A stretch of 64,000 nt of DNA, taken from assembly GCA_030770545.1 (NCBI GenBank), contig JAUCMP010000028.1:12605501-12669500 (forward strand), read 5' to 3'. Positions 1-10,953 of the stretch are shown in pieces (within the stretch, counting starts at the first letter, position 1; each line of letters opens with the position of its first letter). The translations under genes were made by a program, and so were the position numbers. The DNA is from Macropodus opercularis. Taxonomy: Eukaryota; Chordata; Actinopteri; Anabantiformes; Osphronemidae. A model generated the notes under the pieces. The model had not been told where the DNA came from and searched no databases. It worked only from the letters and a program-made list of their open reading frames with translations.

Positions 1-23
1 TTTATTTTACACTTAAAAGCAAC

Positions 24-438
24 AAACTAATTTTAATAATGACAGTCTGTGCCTTGGTTTACAACAGACTTATCTATTGTAAACTACAGCTGAACTATAC
101 GGCAACAACAGCTGCCGGTATTTTACTGTAAATTTCAGAGATTTTTTTTACAGTGTAGAAATAAAAAAAAAAAAAATAATGTTGATATGATAATAATGAG
201 TTGTAAACTGTAGGTCATCAAAGTAGAGATTTACAGATTAATAAAATCAGTGTTTTTATTAAGTCTTTTATTAAGACATATTACAGGATTTTATTGCAAA
301 TTTCAACATTACAATAAATCAAACAGGGCTTCATACAGTTGGTTGGCGTAAATTTCACAGTTACTTGAGACGACTTCAATTTGAATAGATAAGTCTGTTG
401 TAAACCAAGGCACAGACTGTTATTATTGTAATTAGTTT
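24..438. repeat. MITE-like element with long terminal inverted repeats
   Basis: Bases 24-79 reappear as an imperfect reverse complement at 383-438; the shared core reads cagtctgtgccttggttta on the left arm. The roughly 55-bp arms enclose about 300 bp of AT-rich non-coding DNA. This is the shape of a non-autonomous DNA transposon. I could not identify a target duplication or a superfamily. Confidence 0.6.
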
Positions 439-926
439 ATGGCAGGTGGTTGAGAGATCACTTGTGTCCTATACATCATTTACTTGCTTGTTGTTTTATA
501 GTATTCACTCATTCAATTAGCAAAATATTGATGTTTTAACAGTAAAGTTAAGTGTTTTCTACAAACCATCACAGTAATAAATAAGGTTTCCAACAGTTTC
601 TTCAGTAACAATAATAACGTGTATTATGGTGATATACTGTTTAACATTTAACGGTAACATACTGTGGCTATTTAACAGTTTTTAAGCGTAATTTTCATGA
701 ACATTTCTAACAGTGTATCATCATATTTAACATCTTTGTTAAATATGTGTTATTTTTATTAGAAATAATCCAAAGGAACATGTCACACTGAAATTTATTT
801 AATACGGAAAAACAAAGAAGAAAATATAAAACAATGTCACACGTCTCTGCACAAACATATTAATAAAGTGTATCTATACTTAATATGAGCCTGGAAAAAA
901 ACAAAAAGAAGCTCAACATGATCTAC
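439..926. other. AT-rich spacer
   Basis: No gene is seen. A tttatt at about 794-799 gives AATAAA on the minus strand and could serve as the poly(A) signal of the TCR-gamma-like relic that ends at 927. Confidence 0.4.
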
Positions 927-1076
927 TCAGAGAACATCAGCGTCTGCTCCGCTGTTCCTGAGGATCCTCAGCAGAGAGAGTCCACAGCAGTAAACCAGAC
1001 TCTTCACTATCAGCACTGAGTCCAGCAGAACCAGCAGCTTCACCTTCTTTGTCCTGGTCCTGGTCCGGGGGACCCG
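927..1076 (-). pseudogene. TCR gamma-like constant region, transmembrane/cytoplasmic exon (relic locus)
   Basis: The minus-strand exon follows a TTGCAG acceptor at 1082-1077 and runs 50 codons to a TGA at 927-929. It encodes a basic stretch, then a hydrophobic segment (KLLVLLDSVLIVKSLVYCC) with a lysine inside the membrane helix, then a short tail (LLRILRNSGADADVL). A membrane-embedded lysine next to a SLVY-type motif is characteristic of T-cell receptor chains, especially gamma. The J segments with FGSGTKL and a constant-exon start lie just upstream in the same orientation. Because the Ig constant domain between them is deleted, the locus is probably a relic. An immunoglobulin light chain is less likely, because those have no transmembrane exon. 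Confidence 0.6.
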
Positions 1077-1093
1077 CTGCAACACAAAAGGTT

Positions 1094-1150
1094 AACAGGC
1101 CTCAAATGCTGCTGGGTACACGCTCACCACGGGCTTCAGCACCGGCTCGT
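1094..1150 (-). pseudogene. Truncated TCR gamma-like Ig constant exon
   Basis: After a CCAG acceptor (1154-1151) the minus strand reads DEPVLKPVVSVYPAAFEAC and then TAA. The start matches the beginning of teleost TCR/Ig constant domains (EPV.KPVVSVYPAAS). The two leading bases complete the codon left by the J segment (ACA G|AC), so the phase is correct. The rest of the roughly 90-residue Ig domain is missing: the frame stops and the transmembrane exon acceptor follows within about 20 bp. This looks like an internal deletion, so a normal constant domain cannot be made. Confidence 0.6.
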
Positions 1151-1809
1151 CTGGACCAGCAGAACCGAGCAGGACAAGAACACAATGGTCAGATTCTGTT
1201 CTTTGCTAATAACAGAAGAACCGATGACGGAACAATGTGTGAAAGGCCCTGAAACGTTCCTGTCGTTGCTTCTTCCCGTGAATCATCGTGTTTCTGCGTC
1301 TCAGCTGGTTCATAACTGGCTTTAACATGTTTATGTGTTTACGTAGATTTGACCAAACACTGGTTGGAACCGTTCAACGTGTAGAAAATCACAATTCGTC
1401 ATCGCTCCTGTAGTTTCTATGTGACGTTAAACTCTTCATGTTATCACTTCCATCGATAAATAAAATATTCAGCAGCTGCTTTTCTGTCTGACCATTAAAT
1501 TCTATTTTCCACCATGAATGTTGGACAGAAACACTTGAACAGACTCAGTGTGAATCATGTGCTGCTCAGTGAAATTCGTGTTCAGATCCTCCACCGTCCT
1601 CAGATCAGGTCCTGATGTTCAGATGATGAGACTCCAGAACCAGCAGAGACTGTTGGACTCTGACAGACGCTTTCAGCTGCTGCTCAGCAAACATTTGCTG
1701 CTTTACAGACGTTTGTCCGAGCGGCAGCAGCAGGAAACTGATCTACTGATGCCGGAGCAAAGAAAGTCTGAACTTCAACACCACGAGGGAAAGAAAAGTT
1801 CAGCCTCAC

Positions 1810-1861
1810 CTGTGACGACCAGTTTAGCTTCAGAACCAAAGACCCGGTACCGATACGTCCC
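1810..1861 (-). pseudogene. Degenerate J segment (TCR gamma-like)
   Basis: The minus strand encodes VFGSEAKLVVT followed by a GTGAGG splice donor at 1809. It parallels the intact J at 2141-2179, but the FGxG motif is FGSE. The adjoining signal is decayed: the heptamer is cacagcg at 1862-1868, and the best nonamer-like match (acacgaacc) sits only 8 bp away instead of 12. It was probably not recombination-competent. Confidence 0.55.
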
Positions 1862-2140
1862 CACAGCGACAGAGGAACACGAACCCGTCTGAGGCCAACG
1901 ACTCCAAACCATGAACCTGTTTCTGATTTCAGCTCTGTGATCACTTTCTCTGCTGTTTCTGTCTAAACCACTGATTCTCCGTCTACTTTGGGTTTGGGTC
2001 CGTTTTTGATCAACTGTCCTTTAATCGGGTTCAGACGTTCATGTTCTCCTCAGGATGAACCAAACTACTTTGATCAACGTCTCACATTTCAAACACAAAT
2101 GTTTTAAACTTGTTCAGTAAAAGAAAATGATGGTTTTTAC

Positions 2141-2179
2141 CTGTGACGAACAGTTTAGTTCCAGAACCAAAGATCCTCC
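2141..2179 (-). other. J gene segment, TCR gamma-like (FGSGTKL type)
   Basis: Thirty-nine bases on the minus strand encode RIFGSGTKLFVT and end at a donor (ACAG|GTAAAA). The FGSGT.L.VT pattern is the J motif of TCR gamma and Ig light chains. A canonical recombination signal abuts its 5' end. The segment is short, as J segments are, and its splice phase matches the constant-exon start at 1150. A transmembrane exon downstream favours TCR gamma over immunoglobulin light chain. No V segment was found in the window. Confidence 0.7.
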
Positions 2180-2207
2180 CACAGTGACAGAGAGAGGAAC
2201 AAAAACC
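2180..2207 (-). promoter_or_regulatory. Recombination signal sequence, heptamer-12-nonamer
   Basis: Read on the plus strand away from the J segment: cacagtg (2180-2186), a 12-bp spacer (2187-2198), and acaaaaacc (2199-2207). Heptamer and nonamer both match the consensus exactly. A 12-bp spacer next to J is the arrangement expected for TCR gamma J segments. Confidence 0.8.
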
Positions 2208-5200
2208 CGTCTGCTGCTCAACGTGTCGTCTGAGGTGAACGACTCTAAACCATGAATGTGTTTCACTTTATTCTCCAGGATGTTTGTCTCTAATCGTCTC
2301 TTTGTCGCCAGACTGAAGGGTTTTAGTTCTAGCCATGTTAAAATTCTATAAAGCTTTAAATAGTGACAGTTAAATAAACACTGTTTAGAATCTATTAATC
2401 TCAGAGGCTCTGTCACTGTGCAGCATCTAACTCAGTGACAGTTGTCATGTTGTTCTGACAGCATCTAACTCACACAGGCAAATGTGTTCAAATATTCAAG
2501 ACTCCAAGCAACAGCATCATAGTTGATATGATAACAATGAGCATAAGTAGTGGTGAGATTGTAGAAGCTGAGCTGAGCTGCTGGAGACATCAGACGTCTT
2601 TCCTTCCGTCACTTTCCTTGTGAACCGAGTAAGAATCATTTCTTTTAAAATGTCTTTATTTTTACTATTTATACTCCAAATAGAACGACTGATTCTCTTT
2701 TCAGCTGCTGTGAACCATGTCATTAGGTCATTTACAGAGCTGGGAGCAGCTCTGAGGGTCTTTATGTACCAGTTCGCGTTTAGATACAGCTTGTTCACGT
2801 AAATGACATCCTGAGCATAGAAAATGCAGAATTATACAAATGTTTACTCATTTAAAGTTTCAGTTTGTGTGGTTTTCAGGTCTGCACGTTACCTTTAACT
2901 CACATTAGTCCAAAACCTTTGGACTAATACCAACGCACACGTGTTGGTGGCAGAGCCAGCAGACAGGCAGCACGTTTCATTTCCTTTGTTCTTTGTGTTC
3001 CAGGTTTGTCTGAGGACTTTCTGTGTGTTTTCCCTCTACATCTTTATGTCCCTGCTTTCTTCCATTAATGGACAGACAGACACTATTGGCCAAAGGGCAT
3101 TTTCACCCTCTAATAAAAGCTCCATTCCTCTATAAATGTTAAAAGGAAAATCTCTATTTCCACTTAATGTGACAGTTTTCCCTCCATCCCCCTAAGTTCT
3201 GTGTCGTGTTCCTGTCTAGTGTTGTGTTCATGTTCAGGAGTCGTGTTATGTCAGGTCGCAGCAGTTTCAAGTCCAGTCACGTTTGTTCACAGAACCTAGA
3301 TGGTCCACATTCTCATTTCTGGTCAAAGGTTTTTGGTTCTTGTATTTGTTTTCTAGTTTGCCTGTATGTGCAGTGCTTCTTAGTTCGCGTTAGTTCCTTG
3401 TATGTGTTTAAGTTCATTTAAATTCTTAGTCTTGTCCCGGTTGTGCGTTTGGGTTCAGTTCCTTGTCAGTCCTGTCAGGTAGAAGTAGTCTAATTCCTGG
3501 CCTCACTACCCTCAGTAAAGGGGTTTTCTGGCGCCATCTCGTGGCTCAGGGAGAGCTGCAGCGTAAGTCCCAGCTTTGCCAGCACTCAGTCCGTCCCCAA
3601 CACTTCACTTACATTGGAAAGTAACATCTCAAGAATTTTGCTAATGTGACTATTAATTCATGATGTCAGTTTAAGTCTGTAGTGGGGTTAGAATAAATAC
3701 TGCAGCAACATCATTTGCCTACAAATTGTAAAGTTCACTTGTGTTTTCACAGTAAATGACCAGGGACCAGAGCCTGATACAACATCTGCTGAGTGCAGAG
3801 TAAGAAGCTGCTTCCACCAACACAACAGTCAATTCTTTGTTTCATTTACTTTTATGAGTTCAGTCTCTGATTTTCTCAGATACTTGACAAATTCTGTCTC
3901 TTTCTCTCGTTTTCTGTCCAGGACAACACTGGTTCATCTAACTGCAGACATAGTTGATGCTCAGCTCAGCATCAACTCTCTACACCTTGTGCTGCAGAAC
4001 TTTAGTGGCGATTATTACAGCAAATCAAGGTTATTGAAGCACAATACATGAGTAGACACACATTTCTAAACAAACAAAACCAAAAAAAACTGTTATGGTC
4101 AGATGTTGTAGATGTGGTTGAATTTCTGGCTTGTCTGTCAGAGGACAGTGGTTCTATGTTATAGCATTTATCAATTATTGTTACAGTAACATAGGATTGA
4201 AACACAGACAAATAACATAATCCAGGAGGCAGAATAGAATAAAAGAGTTTCTTGATTTAGTTTATTTGGGAATTTTGATCATCCCACTTAATTATCAAAT
4301 GAATTTAACATATATTGTTAGTAATTGACTTGTGACAATGACACTGTGACTATGTAAAAGATGTTTGTTTGTCAGATGTTGAATAGTAACATCTGTTTTA
4401 TTTTACAGTTCTAGTTCTGTGAAAGCTGCTGAATTTAAAGACTTGGATCTTGAAATCAGACTGTGTATAACAAAGACAGGAGGAAATGAATGTTGAGATA
4501 GAAGAGTCTACATTTTCACCTGTAAAATGGCTCGTTTGCAACATTCTAGCAAACCAAGGTAAAAGCTTTTAGTTCTGCATAAAGACCAGAGGCCTCTACC
4601 ATGAACTGGCATTGACTTATCCAACTGTCTGTTCAACTGTTGACTCAGCTGAGGTTTTCTGTAACACTCACTACAGTGACAACTAATGTTGGACAGTCAA
4701 CTGGTTCCAGAGCAGGTCAACATCAAAAGATCTGACAACTGGAAAACTCACTAATCTCACTTTATGGCCAGACTGTAAATGTTTTTATGGATGAATTTAT
4801 TTCAACTTTGTGTTACTAGGTTCGTCACAAAAATTGTTGGAAAGTGTGTCGCCTTTCTCATCCCACGTCTGGTTTGTGTTCTTTAAAAACTTTTTAGTCT
4901 GTGTTATGGTAAAACTAGATCCAGAATGTTTTTGAATAAGCTGAAATTTAGTTTTGTTGTGAACCAAGTTAGAAGTAATAATCCAATTAGCTTCTTTCTC
5001 TCTGGAGTTTATCCACACGTAGCATCACCGTATTTATTAATCATCTAGTCTGTTGTAAGTGGTAACAACTGAGTAGAACAAACACATGAACAGAGTGAGA
5101 TCTAAATTAGTTGGGACTGAAGAACAGGAAATACACTGATCTTACACAAATTGTGTGAAGAAATGTAAAAGTGGTCAAAATAATAAAACCCTTAAAAGAT

Positions 5201-5800
5201 TAGACGGTTGACGAGTTCTGTAGGAGAACCAGGCTCACTGTTCTCCTCAGACAGTTCCCTTCTTATTTAAACATAGAACATGTGTTTGTGCAGGTTAGAT
5301 GGATTCTTATCTAACTATCTGTGATTATTGTGTCTGACTGAGCAAAACACTTCATTGTCATTTGCAGGGATGTCGGGGTTTGAGAATGTTCTCACAAAGA
5401 CTCCGTCCACTTGTGGCGTCTCTGGACAGAATGTCTCACCTGAACAATATGAACATTACGACCACAAACCTCAACTTCTCTATGTTAAACAACTGATTTT
5501 GTTTAAATCAGTAGCAAATGTTGTTGATGAATACAATCTCAAAGTTGCTAATATGAAATTAAAGACGTGAATACATTTGGTCATATATATTGTGATACTG
5601 GGGTGACTAGTTTTTTAATTATTAATATTTGAACTACATACAATTCTATTCATATACTATCACACTGGAAAACAACATGACTGTCCACAATTAACAAAAT
5701 ACAACCAGACTACACAAAATTATGATAAAAACAGACTGACAAGGGAAAAACTATGGAGTAAATTACATTTTAGTTTTGGTCATTTGACACATGTATTTAT
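2208..5800. other. Intergenic DNA without a recognisable gene
   Basis: I see only short spurious reading frames and AT-rich sequence. There is no convincing V segment, exon series or RNA gene. The 80-codon frame at 5328-5570 has an acceptor-like cag before its second methionine, but it resembles no family I know. Confidence 0.4.
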
Positions 5801-5801
5801 A

Positions 5802-5875
5802 CAATTCAATTGAATTCAATTAAACTTTATTTATACAACGCCAATTCACAACAACAGTTAACTTAAGGCTCTTCA
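5802..5875 (-). repeat. L2/Maui-like LINE 3' tail (inverted)
   Basis: This is the reverse complement of the 3' tail seen at about 8420-8466 (gttgtgaattggcgctatat, then aataaagttgaattgaattg). Only the tail is visible. Confidence 0.6.
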
Positions 5876-6059
5876 CAAGTTATAATATTAGATGTTTCAC
5901 TGAGACACATTCAATGAAACTGCTTTGACTGAAGCTGAACTGCTTTTACCTTCAACTGCAGACGTTTGACATGTCTAACGCTTTCATTCCAGTTGTGCTC
6001 AGAGACAGATCCCTCCAGCGTGTCCTGGGTCTCCTCAGGGCCTCTTCACTAAGCTCAAC

Positions 6060-6190
6060 CCATCACCGGTCGAGGCAGACGACCGCCCACCCTGAGTCTG
6101 GTTCTGCTGGAGGTTTCTTCCCAAAGGGGGAGTTTTTCCTCTCCACTGTGGCCTAGTGCTTGCTCAGGGACGGGTTGCTGCACTATAACA
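6060..6190 (+). repeat. L2/Maui-like LINE 3'-UTR fragment
   Basis: It matches the element at 8205-8300: ccggtc.aggcaga, ctgctggaggtttcttcc and ggagtttttcctc appear in the same order. It is a short fragment with no coding capacity. Confidence 0.6.
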
Positions 6191-7333
6191 GGTGCACACA
6201 ACAGCAGACACATTGTCTGAACAGTGATCATGTGAGGATGAAGTTAACAGAACTTTACTACGAGTTGTCTGAACCTCAAATGAAGCTTAATGCCCCAAAA
6301 TGTTAAGAGTGGAAAACAATTAATGCTGGAGGGTAGAAGTTGGGATTAGTGCTTAATGTTGATGTTTTAGTGAACTGATCGTTTGCCACCGTTTGTCTGT
6401 CACAAAGCTGTTGGTGCTTCTCACTGCTGGAACAGCAGCTGATGATCACATGGGACCTGAAGGTTTAAACCTGTGTCTAAACCTGTAGACACGGTCCATC
6501 AGCGAATCCTGTTTAAAGGCTGCACTCTGACCCTTCCTGTTCTTCATCATCAAGGTCAAGGCCCAACCTCCCGTTTCAAAGCTCGCTCTCATGATGTTCT
6601 GTTGGCTAAAAAAAATGCATGAAAGTAGAACATTTAGACGTCAGTAAAAGCAATATAGGCTCTTTCTCTCTCCCACCTTTTTTTTTTTAAAGTTGGGTGT
6701 AAAAATGACACTGTTCTGGTAGCAGTGTGGACAAGTAGAGAAGTTGTAACCGTTCATGTTCTTTTCAGCTATTGTGTATTTGATTTGGTGTCGGCAGCAC
6801 AAAGGACCCTGAGAGAGAACGACTGAGCTGTGGATGGCATCACATCTCCACAGGCTTCAAGGTTAAGACTGTACTTTCAGGGATCATTTCTATAGTTTGT
6901 GACTTGAGAAATGTGTTTCTGCAGCGTATGGTCTCGCCAACCACGATGATGAGTCTTGATGTTCTCTTCTGAGCGTGAAGCGGATAGAGAACAATGATTC
7001 ATTTCATAAGTTCTCTGTCGTTGATGACTGTTCTGTGCTTCCTAGTGGAGCATTGAGGAAGGGAACATGATCAGAGTGGCTGCAAATTAGTAAAATAGCA
7101 GCTGGTTGTTTGAATGAGTGTTTATCAGTTAAGGTAGAGTTGATTCTCACTCAGAGACTCTATGACATGTTGCTTTTTTAGGGAAATCATAATATCAACT
7201 TGTTTGTGTGCTTTGCACTGTTTGATAAAGGTCCTACCAGCGTTATAGACGAAATGCCTCTTTACGTTGGTGAGTTTTATATTGTGCTTGTGCCCATCAG
7301 GCTTGATTATCTACAATAATTCAATAATTGCTT
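6191..7333. other. Intergenic DNA, nothing recognised
   Basis: I see no supported reading frame, RNA gene or repeat family. Base composition resembles the surroundings. Confidence 0.35.
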
Positions 7334-7348
7334 TTAACCCTTGTGTGG
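7334..7348 (+). repeat. piggyBac-like terminus next to TTAA
   Basis: The sequence ttaa followed by cccttgtgtgg resembles the TTAA target and terminal repeat of piggyBac-family elements in fish. No matching inverted end was found nearby, so this is a fragment or a chance match. Confidence 0.35.
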
Positions 7349-7520
7349 CGCTCAGGCACGTCGCCCCCTAGCTTCTGTGGTCGACATCACGTCGTGTGCT
7401 GTCACACGAGCACGAGACATAGCTGGATAAAAAAGACACATTTATCTTGACAATTGAATCACGCACACAGGAGTTTGAGTCAGTGAGTGAGCAGCCTCTG
7501 AGGTCGTCCGTCTCAGCAGT

Positions 7521-7550
7521 GGGGGAGGGAGAGAGAGAGAGAGAGAGAGG
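7521..7550. repeat. (GA)n microsatellite
   Basis: A purine-rich ggga/ga tract of about 30 bp. Confidence 0.7.
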
Positions 7551-7639
7551 CCAGGTACCGATTCATTAGGTCAGTCCTATAGTCACAGATCATTTATTGT
7601 GTGTGTGGGTTTAGAAAATAAAACCATTTAAAGCTCCAT

Positions 7640-8466
7640 CTTATCTTAAAGACCTCATGGCTCCTTATGCTCCCAACAGAACGCTTCGTTCTCAGAGCGC
7701 TGGTCTGCTTGTGGTTCCTAGAGTTTCTAAATGTAGAATGGGAGGCAGAGCATTTAGCTACCAAGCTCCTCTCCTATGGAACCAGCTTCCAGTCCAGGTT
7801 CAAGAAGCAGACACCCTCTCTAGTTTTAAAACTAGGCTTAAAACCTTTCTTTTTGACAAAGCGTATAGTTAGAGATGGTTCTGGTCACCCTGAACCATCT
7901 CTTAGTTAAGCTGCTATAGACTTAGACTGCTGGGGGACGTCCTTTATTGACTGAGCTCTTTTTTCTTTTTTTCTTCTATCCCCTAACATGCCTCCATTTC
8001 CACATGTGACTAACTTTGTCTCTTTTCTCTCCTAGCTGTGCTTGTCCCCTTCTGTCTCTCTCTATTCTCATCTACAGGTATCATCAGACTCAGAGTCGTG
8101 TGTCCCCAGTGTTCAGTTGCTGGTCCAACCATCTCGCCTGTGTTCTGTTGCTGCTTGTTTTGTTGTTGTTGTTGTGTTCTTTTCTCTCTTCTCTATCCCC
8201 TCACCCCAACCGGTCAAGGCAGATGGCCGCCCACACTGAGCCTGGGTCTGCTGGAGGTTTCTTCCTCGTTAGAGAGGGAGTTTTTCCTCCGCTGTTGCTA
8301 TTTAAATGTACAATTTATCGATTGGCTACAATTAAAAGCTTGCTCTATGTGGGAATTGTTGGGTTAGTTGTGTAAGGTCTTAAAACCTTACTTGTAAAGT
8401 GCCCTGAGATAACTGATGTTGTGAATTGGCGCTATATAAATAAAGTTGAATTGAATTGAATTGAAT
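7640..8466 (+). mobile_element. L2 (Maui-like) LINE, 5'-truncated 3' end
   Basis: Positions 7657-7872 encode the extreme C-terminus of an L2-clade reverse-transcriptase polyprotein: RTLRSQSAGLLVVPRV, then GGRAFSYQAPLLWNQLP, then SSFKTRLKTFLF. The 3' UTR follows (ccggtcaaggcag, ctgctggaggtttcttcc). The element ends with ggcgctatataaataaag and GAATT repeats at about 8445-8466. The upstream endonuclease and polymerase domains are absent, as in most 5'-truncated LINE copies. Confidence 0.8.
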
Positions 8467-8615
8467 TTAGTAAATGTGTCCCTTAATTTTTTATTTCTAT
8501 TTACATGACTTCACTGAGTCTATTGTGTTCACTAGACAGATGATGAGCTTGATCTGGTGTAATGCAACTCTTCTCTGATTTGATCTGACTTCAGGGAAAA
8601 GTCCTGTGATGTGTT

Positions 8616-8780
8616 AGTCTTCACTGATTGTGTTGAAGGAGTAGCTACACTCAGTCAGGATCTTCATCAGGTCGTTTCTCAGATCATCCAGGTCCAGACT
8701 CATGATGCCCAGAGGCAGAGCGTAGCCTTCATAGACTGACACGTTGTGGGTCTCACCATCACCAGAGTCCAGCACGATAC
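8616..8780 (-). pseudogene. Actin-like exon fragment
   Basis: After a TTGTCAG acceptor (8787-8781) the minus strand encodes IVLDSGDGETHNVSVYEGYA, then LPLGIMSLDLDDLRNDLMKI and LTECSYSF. The actin phosphate-binding motif (LDSGDG.TH) and the YEGYALP and DLMKILTE..YSF signatures are all present. The frame then stops shortly after the YSF motif, and no further actin exons were found nearby. Several usually invariant actin residues differ (for example LGIMSLDLDDLRN). The best reading is a decayed fragment of an actin or actin-like gene. Confidence 0.6.
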
Positions 8781-8789
8781 CTGACAACA

Positions 8790-9930
8790 GGAGGTTTTAA
8801 ATCCAGCTCATTGTCTGACAGACGACATCAACTTCATGAAGGAGGTTTTCTGGCAGCGCTGTTGAATCAGACTGAGCCAGTTTTAGCTTGTTCCTAATGA
8901 ACTGACCACTGCTAAAGATTATCCTTAGCTGCATTAAACCAGCTGTGCAGTCATCGTCCTTCATGGACTCGTAGTTAGTTTCATGGTGATTGTTACTTCC
9001 TGCATGTGCAGCGTTTTGAGTTCATAGTGTTTTGCCAAACTGGTCGTCAGTAATTAATTTAATCATGTGTTTTTCCAGCCTAGGTGCTGTGATTTTCTGT
9101 TCTTAGTTATTGTGAAGCTTTTGATCGTTTGGTTGTTGATCTCTGTGGTTCCTGTGCTGGGCAGCGTTTTTTGTTCATTTGTTCATAGTTTGGTTTCCAG
9201 ATTTAGTTCTTGTTCCTCATACCTCTGCCGAGGTTTCTGTTGTTTAATAGTAATGTTTCATAAAGACCTAATCAAATCACGTCAACATCCTTCTCTTAAT
9301 CTGCATTTGAATCCACACCATCCTGTCTGTTAGTCAAGTTGTAACAGCTTCATCCTCTCCCTGTTGGTCTTGAGGGTCAAGGGGATGTGGACGAAGGGTT
9401 GGATCGAGTTTGCTTTGACTACTTGTTAGATCATCATCATAATTATTACACACAGTAAAGACACAGTTCTTATAGTAGTATAGTTATATCAGGAAACAGC
9501 AGGTCATTAAATGCACCAAACTGTTGGTTCACAGTTGTCATTGAAGTAAACAGAAACTTCACTATCTGTCATTGGGACTGATGATGCCTTCAGGTGCTCG
9601 CATTAAGCTCCCAAATCAGGACTAGAGGTTACGATCATGTCGTCTTGTGATGATTATAATGTGGATGCTGGGTTTCATCTGGGGGTGGACTGGCTTTAAT
9701 TTATGCTGCTGCTACAGCACTGAATCAAATCCTTAAAGCATCAGGACAAAATGGGTTCATCAAATGTTAATCCCAAAATAAAATGTTTACTAATGTATTA
9801 CACGTTACAAAAAGCTGAGTTTCACACAAGGGGATGTTTTTTAGGTCACATTTGAACATGTGTGACTACGTAAAAGACCAGACAGAACCAACTGGGTAAA
9901 TTTATTGATAAACCGATGAGATCAGTGTAA
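8790..9930. other. Intergenic DNA with one dispersed repeat
   Basis: About 9215-9290 (ctctgccgaggtttctgttg, then tttcataaagacctaatcaa) recurs as the reverse complement at 36415-36475. It is therefore an interspersed repeat of unknown class. Nothing else is recognised. Confidence 0.45.
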
Positions 9931-10620
9931 GTGACCGGCCATCAATCTTCCTATGAGGGTGGCGTCAGGAGTCTGGCGGCCGGTGGGGGAGGACTCAGCG
10001 AGGGCAAAGGGAGTCTCGGGAGAGGGAGAAGGCGATGGGAAGGACTGAGAGAACGAAGGGTGCAGAGGTGGAAAGTGGGAATGCTTGTCAGAAGGGCTAA
10101 CGGAGAAGTTGGTCGTGGTCCGGAGAGAACCGGGGAGATGGTTGGATCGGGAGCCTCAGGTGGGTACGGATCCACAGGGTAACCGAGGATGGTAAATGAT
10201 ATGGGGGTTTTCCCGCAGCGCGGTAACTGACGGTGTCGGTAGTATCACTCCAGGCGGGACGCGATAAGGGAGAAAAACATACGGCGGTCCAGGATATCCA
10301 CAAACGTATTAACTGAAAGCGAGCCAAATATGCTGTAGAAGTAAAAATGAAAACGAGCCGGATAGGCTGTAATCCACTTGACCAGAACGGAGAAAACAGA
10401 ACGAGACGCGGCGACTCAGCCAGTCGTAAACAACCGCTCGAAAAGAGTCTCTCATGGTCAGAGTCGCTGCCAACGGCAACAATGAATCCTCTGCCAGCTC
10501 GGTGGCTTGTAGCGAGAGCAGCAGTATACAAAAGGTTTTATCGACAAAGTTCAAGTAGAGACAGGGCGAGGACAAGAAGAGCAACAAAAAACAAAAAAAT
10601 CACGACCAGGTAGGGTGAAG
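9930..10620. other. GC- and purine-rich block of unknown nature
   Basis: This stretch is clearly richer in G (plus strand) than its AT-rich flanks. It holds several overlapping frames of 80-144 codons on both strands, none with a recognisable domain. It could be the 5' region of an unclassified mobile element. Confidence 0.25.
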
Positions 10621-10953
10621 ATCCCAATGTGTAGGTCTACTGACGTTGACGGTCCGACAAGGAATGAGCCTGCGAGGAGAACTTAAGAAGGTGGTTAGTG
10701 GAGAGAGACTCAGGTGACGGTAATCAGTAATCATAGGAAAGCAGACCGGGGTGTAGGGAGAGCATCCTGTGGGCTCTTCAAAGTAAAAGTCGAAAACGGA
10801 AGTGGATTATGACAGTAACATTCGCTGTATATAGCATTACTATAAGTATGGTTTACAGGAATTCACAAGACTGTTTTGCCTTTTCGGTTTACTGTAATTA
10901 AAGGAAGTGCGCTAACTACAAGACATTATTTCATCGTGCTCCCTACAGGGAAG

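Noticed and set aside
1557..1892. 111-codon plus-strand frame rich in Q, L and S
   Set aside because: It overlaps the minus-strand degenerate J segment, has no domain, and its composition follows the cag-rich local DNA.
9931..10531. Overlapping frames of 74-144 codons on both strands
   Set aside because: GC-rich sequence with few stops in several frames; no domain or splice support.
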